Shown: in pieces, positions 9,249 to 19,011 of the stretch
Position numbering within the stretch: position 1 is the stretch's first letter
Layout of the letters: each line of letters begins with the position of its first letter
Assembly (NCBI RefSeq): GCF_014649955.1
Contig: NZ_BMUA01000021.1
Location: 1 to 64,000, forward strand
Direction of reading: 5' to 3'
Length of the DNA stretch: 64,000 nucleotides
From: Streptomyces violascens
GTDB lineage: Bacteria > Actinomycetota > Actinomycetes > Streptomycetales > Streptomycetaceae
Translations under genes and position numbers: made by a program
The notes under the pieces: generated by a model
What the model was told of the DNA's origin: nothing
Seen by the model: only the letters and a program-made list of their open reading frames with translations
Databases searched by the model: none

Positions 9249-9587
9249 AGGACGCGCGTTCCGGTCGGCCCGGGCACTGCGGCTGCTCGGGTCGCCTCGT
9301 GGTCCGGCCCGCCAAGACGGGGGAACCTGACGGGCCGGAGCCGTCACCATGCCACACCGCACGCCTGTGGATTGCCTCCGTGCAGCAGACATGGCCGAAA
9401 GAAGTACCCGGTCCGGATGACCCGGAACACAAGGAAACTCCCCCACCCTCACAGAACTTTCACAAAAAGCCGCTGTCATGGAACGGTCATAATTCCGTCA
9501 TGGGACGCTCATAGAAGGCGGCCAACCGCTTGGCACCTCTGGTTCATCTTCCCCGGCAACACAGATATCCAGGGGATTGGCCAGAGC
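9249..9587. other. Intergenic region upstream of the penicillin-binding protein gene
   Basis: About 340 bases with no recognisable gene, repeat or clear promoter. It becomes less GC-rich near 9430-9500 (ACTTTCACAAAAAG), where the promoter of the next gene may lie. Confidence 0.4.
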
Positions 9588-11552
9588 GTGGGCAAGAGGC
9601 AGCAGCAGAAGAACCGAGAAAAGCGGGCGAAACGTGACGCGCGCCGCAAGCGGTTCGTCGACTATCCGCGCATGGGCAGGCGCGGTCTGCGCCGCTGGCT
9701 GCCGTCGTGGCGGCTGGTGCTGTGCACGGTCATCCTCGGCCTGGGCGGTCTGACCGGCCTGTTCGCCTGGGCGTATGCGAGTGTCGACATCCCTGACGAG
9801 AACGCCGCCGCCATCCAGGAGGCCAACACGTACTACTGGGCGGACGGCACCCAGATGGTCAGCCTGGGCAAGGTGAACCGCAATGTCGTCCACCTCTCGG
9901 ACGTGCCGAATTCCGTACAGAACGCGGTGATAGCCGCCGAGAACGAGAGTTTCTACAGCGATCCCGGAGTCTCTCTCAGCGGAATTCTCCGGGCCGCCGT
10001 CAGTACGGTGGAGGGAGAGGAGACACAGGGCGGTTCCACCATCACCCAGCAATACGTGAAGAACACATATCTCTCCCAGGAGCAGACCGTCACCCGAAAA
10101 GCAAAGGAGTTCATCATTTCGCTCAAGGTCGATCAGACCAAGAGCAAGCGAGATATTCTCCAGGGCTACCTCAACACCAGCTGGTTCGGCCGCGGCGCGT
10201 ACGGGATCGAGTCCGCCGCGCTCGCGTACTACGGCATTCCGGCGAGGCAGCTCGACCCGAGCCAGGGGGCCGCGCTGGCCGCCCTGCTAAAGGGCGCCGA
10301 GCTCTACGACCCGGCGACGAGCAGCGCCAACCACGAGCGCGCGAAGGACCGCTGGACGTGGATCCTCGACCGTGAGGTCGAAGCCGGGCTGATGTCGCAG
10401 CAGGAGCGCGACAGCTACCGGAACTTTCCGGAGCCGCACAAGCAGTCCAAGTCGACGAGCCTCGCGGGCCAGACCGGCTATCTCGTCGATGTCGCCAACA
10501 AATACATCAAGGCGCGTTCCATGATCACCGACCAGGATCTGGCACACGGCGGCTATCGAATACACACCACGTTCGACAAGAAACAGGTGGAGCGGCTCAC
10601 CGCGTCCGTCGAGTCCGTCCTGGCCAAGGACATCGATCCGAAGCACCGGGAGGCCGACCAGAACGTCCAGGTCGGCGCCGCCTCCGTACGCCATTCTGAC
10701 GGCGCGGTCCTGGCGCTCTACGGCGGACCCGACGCGACGAAGCAGTTCACCAACAACGCCGACACTTCTGGCGTGCCGGCCGGCTCGGCCTTCAAACCGT
10801 TCGTCCTCGCGGCGGCTCTTCAGCGCGGCACGCAGACGAAGGACGGCGACCGGACGTCCGTGCACTCCGGGGACTTCTACGGCAACGGCGGCAAGCTCCA
10901 GAGCCCGTCGGCGACGGACGCGCCGGACAACTCCCACCCGAGCCTGCGCCAGGCCCTGGCGGAGGGCGGCAACGCCACGTACGTCCGCCTCGGCAAGGAG
11001 GTGGGCCTGGAGGAGGTCAAGGACATCGCGATCCGCTCGGGCCTGCTCGAGAACAGCATGGCCCCGCTGGAGGACACCTTCTCCGTCGGCACGTCCACGC
11101 CCAGCGCGATACGCATGGCGGGCGCGTACGGCACGCTGGCCAACCACGGCCTCCGGAACGACCCCTACTCGGTGACCAAGCTCCTCAAGGACGACGAGCC
11201 GGTGGGCGGCTTCGAGAGCCGTACCAAGGCCCAGCGCGCCCTGCCCCGAGAAGTCGCCGACGAGGTGAGTGACGCCCTGCGCGAAGCAGGGAGCAAGGCA
11301 CTCGGCAAGGACACCGGCCGTGCCGTCGGCGCACCCGTCGCGGCGGGCCGCACCGGCGACCAGGACCGCCTGAAATCGGCCTGGTTCGTGGGCTGGGCGA
11401 AGAACACCTCCACCGCCGTGACCATGTTCCGCATGAAGCCCGAGAACGGCCAGCTGCTGCCGATGTCGGACGTGGGCGGTGACACACACCGCGGGAATGC
11501 CTTCCCGGCGAAGATCTGGGCGGACTACATGGACGTGAACCCGCACGGCTGA
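9588..11552 (+). CDS. Class A penicillin-binding protein with altered transpeptidase motifs
   Basis: A 654-aa bifunctional peptidoglycan synthase. It has a strongly basic N-terminal tail (residues 1-40), one membrane anchor (about 42-64), a GT51 transglycosylase (AAENESF with catalytic E118, then QGGSTITQQYVKN, and RGAYGIESAALAYYG), and a C-terminal transpeptidase (about 345-620). The SxxK motif is intact (GSAFKPF, S400/K403). The SxN motif reads EGGN (G460-G461-N462), so the Ser is missing, and KTG is RTG (R588). The fold is kept to the WFVGW segment. Such changes could mean low beta-lactam affinity or reduced transpeptidation. Start GTG 9588 has AGGGG 12 bases upstream; the frame is open further 5', but the basic tail and anchor begin here. 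Confidence 0.88.
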   Translation: MGKRQQQKNREKRAKRDARRKRFVDYPRMGRRGLRRWLPSWRLVLCTVILGLGGLTGLFAWAYASVDIPDENAAAIQEANTYYWADGTQMVSLGKVNRNVVHLSDVPNSVQNAVIAAENESFYSDPGVSLSGILRAAVSTVEGEETQGGSTITQQYVKNTYLSQEQTVTRKAKEFIISLKVDQTKSKRDILQGYLNTSWFGRGAYGIESAALAYYGIPARQLDPSQGAALAALLKGAELYDPATSSANHERAKDRWTWILDREVEAGLMSQQERDSYRNFPEPHKQSKSTSLAGQTGYLVDVANKYIKARSMITDQDLAHGGYRIHTTFDKKQVERLTASVESVLAKDIDPKHREADQNVQVGAASVRHSDGAVLALYGGPDATKQFTNNADTSGVPAGSAFKPFVLAAALQRGTQTKDGDRTSVHSGDFYGNGGKLQSPSATDAPDNSHPSLRQALAEGGNATYVRLGKEVGLEEVKDIAIRSGLLENSMAPLEDTFSVGTSTPSAIRMAGAYGTLANHGLRNDPYSVTKLLKDDEPVGGFESRTKAQRALPREVADEVSDALREAGSKALGKDTGRAVGAPVAAGRTGDQDRLKSAWFVGWAKNTSTAVTMFRMKPENGQLLPMSDVGGDTHRGNAFPAKIWADYMDVNPHG

Positions 11553-11837
11553 ACGTCCACCAAGCCAAACGGCGACGGCTGGGCCGAGCCGGCCGAGGTG
11601 CGGGAGCTGGAGGCGGACATCCGGCGGCCGCCGTCTTCTGTGTTCCCGCCCAGCAACACATGGACGTGCATCGACACATGGACGTGCGCATCGCTGAGAC
11701 CGGGCATGGGAACGTGCCCGTCCCCGTCGACCGCCACGGCCTCCGGAGCGGGGACTTCCCTCCCGGCGGCGATCCTGCCATCCGCCACTCACACCGAACG
11801 CGGGCTGCTCACCTCGTCGTGAACGCCGTCGAAGACG

Positions 11838-12097
11838 CGCACAGCGGCAGTCAGGACTGGAAGAACACCACGAAGATCGTGACCGATGGCTTCCACGGCG
11901 ACGGCCGCGACGACGTCGTCATCACCACCGGCGACGGCCCGCTGCTGCCGTACGGCAACGGCCAGGGCGGCCTGAGCGACGGCATGTCCATGTGTCCCGA
12001 GACGAGCTGGAAGAGCGTCCAGGCCATCCTGGGCGGCGACTTCGACGGCAACGGCAGGACCGACCTTGGCAGCCTCTGGAACGACCAGCAGAAGTGA
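11838..12097 (+). pseudogene. FG-GAP/VCBS-repeat protein fragment
   Basis: About 75 residues read as two FG-GAP-like calcium-binding repeats: DGFHGDGRDDVVITTGDG and GDFDGNGRTDLGSLW. Such repeats normally occur in series in secreted proteins with a signal peptide. No such leader is visible upstream, and the frame before DWKNTTKIV is not convincing, so this is the 3' end of a lost gene. The stretch 11553-11837 holds nothing else I recognise. Confidence 0.55.
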
Positions 12098-12412
12098 CCC
12101 CCCAGATGCGGGGAACTGCTGCGAGGACCAACCTCAGCCAGGTACAGCTCCTCCGCACCCGCCCCGGACCATGCCCCTGGCCGCACCCGACCACGCCACC
12201 GCACTCGACAAGCCGGTCGGGCAGTGGCCGGCCAACTGCTACGGCAGGAAGAACAGAGAAGCGGATGAGACAGGCCCGGGTGGCGGGCGAGGGGGATTGG
12301 CCGCCACCGGTGTTCCTCGCGCGCGACGGAACCGTCCCCGAACACCGGGTTTCCGGGACGGACGGGATGCCGCGCGGCCTGACGGGACAATTGCCGTCAG
12401 CTGCCGATCCGC
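12098..12412. other. Intergenic, no gene seen
   Basis: About 315 bases between a fragment and the FAD oxidoreductase gene, which ends here on the minus strand. No convincing coding frame or strong hairpin was found. Confidence 0.4.
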
Positions 12413-13840
12413 TCAGCGCCCTGGTTCCTCCGGTGCCGTGGGCGGCTCGGTGGGCGTAGGCGCGGCCGGGCGGAGGAGGACGGCCCGGAGCACGGGCGGG
12501 GCGAAGAGGGCGGTGACGGGTGTGCAGAGGGTCAGTACGGAACGGAAGGCAGGCCCCACTACGGGGTCGGCGGGGTAGCGCTCCAGGACGCGCTCCAGGT
12601 ACCAGTCGGCGATGCGGTCCGCGGGCCCGGCGGCTACGGCAGTGCCGACCGCGCCCGGCATCTTGCGGTCCGCTCCGGCGGAGATGTCCCACGCCTGCCG
12701 GGACGCCGCGAGGAGTGCCCGCTGCACGCGCCGCGTCGTGGGGATCCGGCGCGGATCGGCCAGTGCGTCGCGCAGGGCGACCGCGCTCATCGCGGCGACG
12801 GCCATGCCCTGTCCGTAGATCGGGTTGAACGAGCACAGTGCGTCGCCGGTGGCAAGGAATCCGGCCGGGTGGCGGCCGGGCAGGTCGTAGCGGCGGCGGA
12901 TGTTCGCGGTCCGCCGGTAGCCGAACGCCGAGGAGAGCGGTTCGGCCTCGTCCAGCCACTGGTGCAGGAGCGGATGCGGCAGCCTCTTCTTGGCGTACGC
13001 CACGAACTCGTCGTCGTCTGTGGACGGTTCGTCATCGTGTAGCCCCGAGACGATGACCAGATGGGTGCCGTCCTCCAGCGGCAGCGCACCACCGCCGTGG
13101 ACCTGGGCTCGGCTGGGGTAGACGTAGTAGCCGCAGGTGTCGCCGTCGAGGACACCGCTCCTGCCGCGGTAGAGGCGGGAGGCATACGCGAGACCCGTGT
13201 CGATGGTCTCCTCGTGCGGGGCCTCGGCCCCGATCGCCGTGAGCCACTGGGGGGCCTTCGTACCGCCGCCGGAGGCGTCGACGACCAGGTCGGCCTCAAG
13301 GGCACGCCGCTCCCCTCGGGCGTCGCCGGAGCGGTCCCGCAGCAGCACGCCCCGCACGCGCGAGGCGTCTCCGAGGAGCCCGACGGCATCGGTCCCCTCC
13401 ACCGCGCTGATCACCGGGTTGGCGAGGACGCGCCGCCGCACCAACTCCTCGAGTTGCGCGCGGGAACCGGTGTAGATGTGCGTCGTCGCGGGCAGCCGCC
13501 GGAACCAGCGCCCGTCCTGACTCTGCACCATGTCCGACGGCAGACCCACGCGCGGTGCCCCCGCGGCCCGCAGCTCCGCCAGGAAACCCGGCAGCAGCGA
13601 CTCCAGGGCCACCTGCCCGCCCTCCAGCAGGACATGCGGATGCCGGCCCTGCGATACGCCGGGCCGTGGCCTCGTACCGTCCGGGAAACGGTCGCGCTCG
13701 ACGACGGTCACCCGGTCGGCATACCCGGCGAGGACATGCGCCGCGAGCAGCCCCGCGAGGCTCCCGCCCACGACGACCGCATGCCGTGCGCCCCGCCTGC
13801 CGCCCGCACCCCAACGACTCCTCTTCCCCGCAGAATTCAC
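12413..13840 (-). CDS. FAD-dependent oxidoreductase / monooxygenase-like protein
   Basis: A 475-aa flavoprotein. The FAD-binding Rossmann motif is at the N-terminus (HAVVVGGSLAGLLAAHVLAG, then TVVERD), and the later GD motif of p-hydroxybenzoate-hydroxylase-like enzymes appears as GFLATGDALCSFNPIYGQGM. A middle segment has DLVVDASGGGTKAP. This pattern is shared by geranylgeranyl-reductase-like and hydroxylase-like proteins in streptomycete secondary metabolism; the substrate is unknown. The start is GTG 13840, supported by AGGGGAG 8-9 bases upstream. It is a single-gene unit with no nearby pathway partner. Confidence 0.8.
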   Translation of the reverse strand: MNSAGKRSRWGAGGRRGARHAVVVGGSLAGLLAAHVLAGYADRVTVVERDRFPDGTRPRPGVSQGRHPHVLLEGGQVALESLLPGFLAELRAAGAPRVGLPSDMVQSQDGRWFRRLPATTHIYTGSRAQLEELVRRRVLANPVISAVEGTDAVGLLGDASRVRGVLLRDRSGDARGERRALEADLVVDASGGGTKAPQWLTAIGAEAPHEETIDTGLAYASRLYRGRSGVLDGDTCGYYVYPSRAQVHGGGALPLEDGTHLVIVSGLHDDEPSTDDDEFVAYAKKRLPHPLLHQWLDEAEPLSSAFGYRRTANIRRRYDLPGRHPAGFLATGDALCSFNPIYGQGMAVAAMSAVALRDALADPRRIPTTRRVQRALLAASRQAWDISAGADRKMPGAVGTAVAAGPADRIADWYLERVLERYPADPVVGPAFRSVLTLCTPVTALFAPPVLRAVLLRPAAPTPTEPPTAPEEPGR

Positions 13841-13944
13841 CGATGCGCTCCCCTGGTCGCCGCGTCGTCAGAAGACACCAGTATCCCGTGCCCGGCACTG
13901 GGTCGCAGCTGGATGGAACTCGTCCGCCGCGAGGCCGAGTTGTG

Positions 13945-14190
13945 CACCAGGTCCTGACCGGACGCGAGGAGAAGAACAGCGTGGCGATCGCGTCAAACGA
14001 GTCGTTCTCGGGGTTCGACCAGATCATGCCCAAGGCCCTGGCCACCGCCACCGTCGACCGGCTCCTCCACCACGCTCACGTCGGGGTCACAGGGTGAATC
14101 GTTCCGGCTCACCGAGGCCACCACCGGGGAAGGGAGTGATGCCATTGAGGTGAACGAGTCCTCAGAGCGGCGGGGAGCTGTCTGACCGCA
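13945..14190 (+). pseudogene. IS21-type IstB ATPase fragment
   Basis: The sequence ASNESFSGFDQIMPK, then ATVDRLLHHAHVGVTG, and after a one-base frameshift near 14095 ESFRLTEATTGEG resembles the C-terminus of IstB (helper ATPase of IS21-family transposition), which usually reads ...DRLxHxAHIIxxxGxSYRL. The upstream ATPase part is absent. Confidence 0.6.
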
Positions 14191-14295
14191 ACCCGGGCCG
14201 GACCCGGCACCATGACACAGCGCGCGCCCCGGCGCCGCCACGATGCAGCCGGCGTGACTGAAACGCTATTCCGTCGCGTGGCAGGCTCTTGGCCT

Positions 14296-14535
14296 ATGAA
14301 TCCCGGTAGATTCCGCGTGACAACCCAATTCCAGCCGAAGGCCCCGACACGGAGGGCTATGGGAATGACCGAGAGGTGACCGAGGACAAGTTCCTCGGCC
14401 AAGTCGGTTTCTAGGCTCCGGCAACACAGCAACCCGGCTGCCGTCGAAAGCCGCTACGTGGTCATCAAGTCCTGGTCGCAGCAGACCGGCATGGTCGCGG
14501 GAAATGCGGCCCAAGCCGTGTATCGAAGGCATGGA
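14296..14535 (+). pseudogene. Broken second copy of the 8988-9248 gene
   Basis: The DNA is clearly related to 8988-9220: it starts at an equivalent ATG (MNPGRFRVTTQF), shares the stretch around GAGGACAAG and CTCGGCCA, and ends with the strongly similar YVVIKSWSQQTGM. A frameshift after QFQPKAP destroys the frame, and a piece in the middle is shorter. It lies next to the IstB relic. This is a decayed duplicate. Confidence 0.7.
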
Positions 14536-14572
14536 CGGGCCGGACGATGTGATGTCCAGGTCCGGCCCGTCC
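14533..14572 (-). terminator. Terminator of the GNAT gene
   Basis: A perfect 13-bp stem (14533-14545 with 14560-14572) and 14-base loop, 8 bases past the end of the minus-strand gene. Confidence 0.85.
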
Positions 14573-14580
14573 GTCCGCCG

Positions 14581-15462
14581 CTAAAGTTCGAGTTGGTACT
14601 GGTGTGTCGTGTGCGTCGGCGTGTAGCCGAGACTGTCGTTGATCTGTCTCATGTGCGTGTTGCTGTCGGCGGTGTCAGTCAGGAGGCCGCCGAGGTCTGG
14701 ATAGCGCCCATGGGCGTGTCGGATCGACTCGGCCTTCATCCATCGGCCGAGGCTGTGTCCACGGTGCTCGGGCAGCACGCCGGTGCCGTAGTGCTGGCCA
14801 TCACCTCTGCCGTTGCTGGGGACGACCAGCTCGGTGAACCCGGCGATCGAGTCGTCGGAGGTGTCGACGGCAACGACGGTGTGCAGGTGGTCGCCGCGCT
14901 GTTCGACGGCTTTCGCCGCGGCCCGGACACGGTCCACGTCCCAGGTCACCGTGCCGTAGTCGGTGTCGTCCATGGGCATGTCGTCCATGGCGCGACGCGA
15001 GTCGGTGAACGTCTCGGCGAGGCCGTCGGGCACAGTTCCGTGCCATGACATCAGCCGGTAGCCGGGATGCGGGCGCTCGATGATTTCGGCGAGGGCGGTG
15101 GTGTCCACATCGGCCAGTGGCAAGCGGGAGAACCTCAGGGCGAGGACCTTCCTGAAACCGTGCGACGGCAGGAAGTGGTCGCCTGGCGATCCGGCCTCGG
15201 CCTGCGCGATGACGCATCGTCGGGCATCGGCCCGGGCAGCGGCCACGGCGGCATTGAGGAGCTGCGAGCCGACGTGCTGGCGTCGTTCCGCGGGATGGAC
15301 ACCGAGGGTCAGTTCGGCCAGGTGCTCCTGTCCGGGACTGTTGAACAGGCGCAGAAAGGCGGTTCCGATGGGGATGGAATCAGCGTCGGACGCCAGCCAT
15401 GCAAGACGCCGGCTGTTCGCGCCGTGAACGGGGTCGGTCAGTGGGGTGATGCGAGACGACAA
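14581..15462 (-). CDS. GNAT-type N-acetyltransferase with two GNAT-like halves
   Basis: A 293-aa cytoplasmic protein. The N-terminal half has the acetyl-CoA-type segment LGVHPAERRQHVGSQLL and the C-terminal half has GTGVLPEHRGHSLGRWMK. The second matches motif A (Q/R-x-x-G-x-G/A) only loosely, so one half may be structural. Family role: transfer of acetyl from acetyl-CoA to an amine on a small molecule or protein; the substrate is unknown. The start is TTG at 15462, with GGAG 8 bases before it. It is a single-gene unit ended by a strong hairpin. Confidence 0.82.
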   Translation of the reverse strand: MSSRITPLTDPVHGANSRRLAWLASDADSIPIGTAFLRLFNSPGQEHLAELTLGVHPAERRQHVGSQLLNAAVAAARADARRCVIAQAEAGSPGDHFLPSHGFRKVLALRFSRLPLADVDTTALAEIIERPHPGYRLMSWHGTVPDGLAETFTDSRRAMDDMPMDDTDYGTVTWDVDRVRAAAKAVEQRGDHLHTVVAVDTSDDSIAGFTELVVPSNGRGDGQHYGTGVLPEHRGHSLGRWMKAESIRHAHGRYPDLGGLLTDTADSNTHMRQINDSLGYTPTHTTHQYQLEL

Positions 15463-16499
15463 GGTGTCTCCGTCGTGAGGAAGTGGCCAAGGTCAATACG
15501 CGGACTCAACTGCTGGGCACTCCTGCGCATGTGCTCCACACCTCCTCGTCGACAGCACCGGTCCCGAACAACATCGGACGGCTGGGAGAACCTAGCTGGC
15601 CCATCGGCTCCTCGGCAAAGGGTTAACGAAAGACCAGGTACAGACCCTGCGGTCACAGCCACTCCGTGTCGTGGAAGAACCAGGGCCCGAAGGGCCGAGG
15701 GAACCTCAGACTGGACTCTGCCGACGCCACAGAGGGTGTCGTACAGAAGTAGTCGGCGCCCTGCAGCCCCATCGCCAACCCCTTGACCACGCAAGGTCAG
15801 ACCCCCTGCCCGCGAAGTCCAGCCCGGGCTCTGGGGGCAAGTCGTAAGGCAGGTTGGGAGGCAACTTGGTGAGCAAGTTGTGGGGCGAGTTGCAGGGCAA
15901 CCCGCCGCGAGCCAGCCCACGCCCTCCAACCCGTGCTCGCACACCTTGAGGACGACTTTCCCGGCCGGGTCGACTCCCCGCGACCGGAGCCGGGATCGAG
16001 CACCAGGAACACAACGAGCCGCCACGGCCCACGATCCCGGCGGCCCGAGCGCAAGCAGTTCCTGGACGACGCCGCCGAGCCCGGCCGCTGCCCGGCTGCC
16101 CGCCCGGGGAGACTCAACCTCTCGCTACGGTCCGCGTAGAGGAGAGGAGGTGTCGGCGCCCGCGGGCCCTGCACTGCAGCACTGACCCACGCAGGTCACA
16201 GCCTCGCCAGCGCTGTTCTCGCCCGGCGCTCCAAACAACCTGTACTGCAACCGGCCCCGCCACTCATACGGCACCCTGCACGGCGACCTGTACAGCAACC
16301 GGCCCGACTGCCCAGAGGGAAGGCGAAAGCCCCTCCTCCCCCATAGCGAGGGAGGTGTCAGCACACCTGCACCGCTTACCCCCACGGCCCGACCGGCGAC
16401 TATCCGAGCCCGCGCCCCGGGACGCCGGTACCCAGGCCGGTACTCACGCTGGCACCTACGCCGGTACCGGCCCAGACGGGCAGCCCGCCTCCACCGCCA
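15463..16499. other. Long non-coding or decayed stretch with an imperfect short repeat
   Basis: About 1 kb with no convincing gene on either strand. Around 15850-15900 an approximate 12-base unit (variants of GCAAGTTGGTGGG) occurs four or five times in a row and would give repeated Cys/Thr or Leu/Ala patterns if translated. I found no transposase motif. Confidence 0.4.
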
Positions 16500-17190
16500 G
16501 GCCGCACGCGAGGCCCAGGAGGAAAAAGGGTTCGGCTCTCCTGAGGTGAGGCGGACCACCGGTGTGCGGTGCTGCCGGGGTGGTGGGTCGGGTCGTCGTG
16601 TTCGTCGGAGGAGACCCTGGACACCGACTCCATGTCGGTGTCCGGGTCCGAGTAGTACGCCGCCTGGGGCGCGGTCACTGGGTGGGCGGCGTGGCTGCCG
16701 CGGGCCGAACCAGGGCCTGCGGGCCGGTCGTTGAGCACATGGCCGTTGCTGTTGGCCTTTGCCAGCAGCTCTTCCAGGGCTCCCACCAGGTGCGACATCC
16801 GTGCAGTCCGCCACATCGTCGGGAAGAGCGCCATCGACCACGGCTTGGCACCACAGGGCCTGGGAGATGTAGGAGTCGGGGTAATCGGTGCCCCAGGAGC
16901 CGTTGGTCGCCACCTCGACCCGGATGCCGTAGCAGAGCGTGGACATGTCTGTGCCCAGGTCGTGGAGGGCCTGGTAGATCCGGACCAAGACGGTCAGGGC
17001 GTCCTTGACCCGGTTGTCGAGGTTCTTGCGGGCGCCGTTCGCCAGCGAGGTCAGGATGGTCGGATTGGCGGCCTGCTGGCCGGATCCGCCGACGCCTCCG
17101 TTGAGCAGATGCCCGGCGACGAAGTACGCCTGCGGGTAGCGCTGTCGCGCATGGTCAATGGCTTGCGGCAGGCGCGGGTTGGCCGGACTG
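16500..17190 (-). pseudogene. Frameshifted fragment resembling a polymorphic-toxin nuclease end
   Basis: A coding-like minus-strand segment reads QRYPQAYFVAGHLLNGGVGG, then QQAANPTILTSLANGAR, DLGTDMSTLCYGIRVEV and YISQALWC. The GHLLN...G-x-G...N-x-x-x-L-T pattern recalls nuclease-like ends of effector or DUF4157-type proteins, where His and Asn act in catalysis. Near 16830 the frame changes to MSHLVGALEELLAKANSNGH, so the gene is broken; the 5' part upstream of about 17180 is also not clean. The family call is tentative. Confidence 0.4.
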
Positions 17191-17501
17191 TCGGCGTTCC
17201 TGGTTGGCTCCGGGGCCCAGGACCGGCCGGGAGTGCCCGCCCCCGGCCGCGCCGATCGGCGCCGGACTGTAGCAGGGGTCCTCGAAGTGGACCGGAAGCG
17301 CCAGCGGCGCCCGGCGGGAAAACTTGAGGCGAGTCCCGCGTGGACATTTTCACGTGAGCCACCATCGAGGACGACGTGGATGTCGCTCACCCCGGAGTTC
17401 ACACGAACGCACCGAGCGTGTCCCTGCCCGTACGACGCCGCTGCCGTCGATCATGGCCTCGTTTCGCAGGAAATCCATATGAACCAGTCGAAAGGACAGT
17501 C

Positions 17502-17807
17502 ATGTCGCGACGGATCCTGAGGCCGACCCGCGCCCAGGTCGCAGAGGTGCTCGCCGCATCGGTGCTCGCCGTGAGCCTGCTCGCCCCGTCGGCTTCCGCG
17601 GACCCGCCTCCACCCGGCCCGAAAGTCAGCAGCAGCAGCGTCATCGACAGGGTCTGCCGGGAGGCGAACGCCGAGCCCGATGACGGCCCGGCCTTGTCCT
17701 GCGAGCGGGACCTCGCACCGCGCCTCTCGCATCTCATCGGCCCCGGGAGCGGGGTCACCTGCCGGAACCAGTCCCCGAACGACATCGTCTGCCGCCGGGA
17801 AGGGTGA
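17502..17807 (+). CDS. Small secreted protein of unknown function
   Basis: A 101-aa protein with a clear Sec-type signal peptide: basic start MSRRILRPTR, hydrophobic VLAVSLLAP, and cleavage after SASA near residue 33. The mature part of about 68 residues has four cysteines (CREA, CERD, VTCRN and IVCRR), suggesting two disulfides. Start ATG 17502 has GAAAGGA 6 bases upstream, better than the more 5' alternatives. It is a stand-alone unit with a strong terminator directly after the stop. Function unknown. Confidence 0.78.
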   Translation: MSRRILRPTRAQVAEVLAASVLAVSLLAPSASADPPPPGPKVSSSSVIDRVCREANAEPDDGPALSCERDLAPRLSHLIGPGSGVTCRNQSPNDIVCRREG

Positions 17808-17808
17808 G

Positions 17809-17832
17809 GGCCGGCTTTCCCGAGAGCCGGCC
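17809..17832 (+). terminator. Terminator of the small secreted protein gene
   Basis: GGCCGGCT (17809-17816) and AGCCGGCC (17825-17832) form a perfect 8-bp stem with an 8-base loop, starting 1 base past the stop codon. Confidence 0.75.
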
Positions 17833-18439
17833 ACCCAACCCCGACCCCACTGCCGACGACCGGTGAAACTGCACACCGCCCAACCAACCCGCGCAACCAG
17901 CACCGGCCGGACGAACACCCCAGACCGGGCCATCAACGAAGCCCGACACTGCGCAGATCCGGCGGACTGAACAAGCCGGTCTGGCTGTGGCGGTCCAAGA
18001 CCAACGCCCCCAACGTCTGTTGGATCGCTCGGAAGGTGTGTCCGGGACGAAACCACAGCTCCGCAGCCCACAGGCAGCCGATCGATGGACATGGCTGATC
18101 GTCGCCGCCCATACGCAGCTCCGCCTCGCCCGCCCCTGGCGGCCGACCTCCGTCGTCCCGGGAAAAGATCCGCTCTGCCGAACAAACTCACCCTCGCCCG
18201 GATGCGGCGTGGGTTTAGGAACCTCCACACGAAATACCCACCGCTGGCCCGTGCACCCAAAGCAATTGGCGCAAGTCCAACACCCCCGTCCGACCCCGTC
18301 ACACGGCCCCGCGCTCCCCTGCCCCCCGAGGAGCAGCGGGGCCGCGGCATGCTCCTCGAGCGGTGCTCCCGCGCAGCTCCGCCCCCTCCCCGGTGTCGAC
18401 CTGAGCACCGTCCCCACAACCCGCCAGCCCGCCCCCGCG
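17833..18439. other. Intergenic, no gene seen
   Basis: About 600 bases without a convincing reading frame or known element. It ends in the transposase relic that follows. Confidence 0.4.
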
Positions 18440-18810
18440 GCCATCAAGCTGGCGAAGCACGCAGATGGCGGTCTACGAGGTCCGCTCCCTCCACGGCTGG
18501 TACCGGCACATCTCCGTTGCCCAACTGGCCGCCGCCTTAACTGGCCGGTGCAGGCCGCCGAGGCCGCCCGCGACCACCATGACGACCTATCGGCGACAGA
18601 GAGGGGGCCGGCCCTGGACCATGCCTCCCTCCGTGCCGCTTAGCCACTGAGCCCCCTGTGAGATCCGTCGCCTCATCATCGTGATGACCACGCAGCCGAT
18701 GCCCACGGTCCGGATCAGTCACGGCCTGGCCTGGTCCGCCTGGCGGCGCTGTCACCAGACCATCGCCCGAGCCTGCCACCACAAACGCAACCACTGCCCC
18801 AGTGACCCGA
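18440..18810 (+). pseudogene. IS701-like transposase C-terminal fragment
   Basis: The reading VYEVRSLHGWYRHISVAQLA matches the C-terminal E-region block of IS701-type transposases (YEVR...GWYRHITLAMLAHA). Further on, in other frames, EIRRLII and AWRRCHQTIARACHHKR match the closing basic tail. Frameshifts and missing parts make it a relic. Confidence 0.65.
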
Positions 18811-19011
18811 CACCGTCACGCTCACGACCACCCCCGCGGCAGCGAACTACGACACCGTCACCGATCTCTGACTGAAGGGCAGGTCACAACCCCCGCCAAC
18901 TCAACCATCAACCCAAACCCACTGGGACGAAACGCATAGGGGCACCCCCGGCCGGGTGAACTATCGGCCAGGATGCTCCGAAACCCTGGCTGGCAATGGG
19001 TGGATGGACCT

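Noticed and set aside
15840..15900. CRISPR-like short repeats
   Set aside because: The units are only about 12 bases, imperfect, directly adjacent and without spacers, so they are low-complexity sequence.
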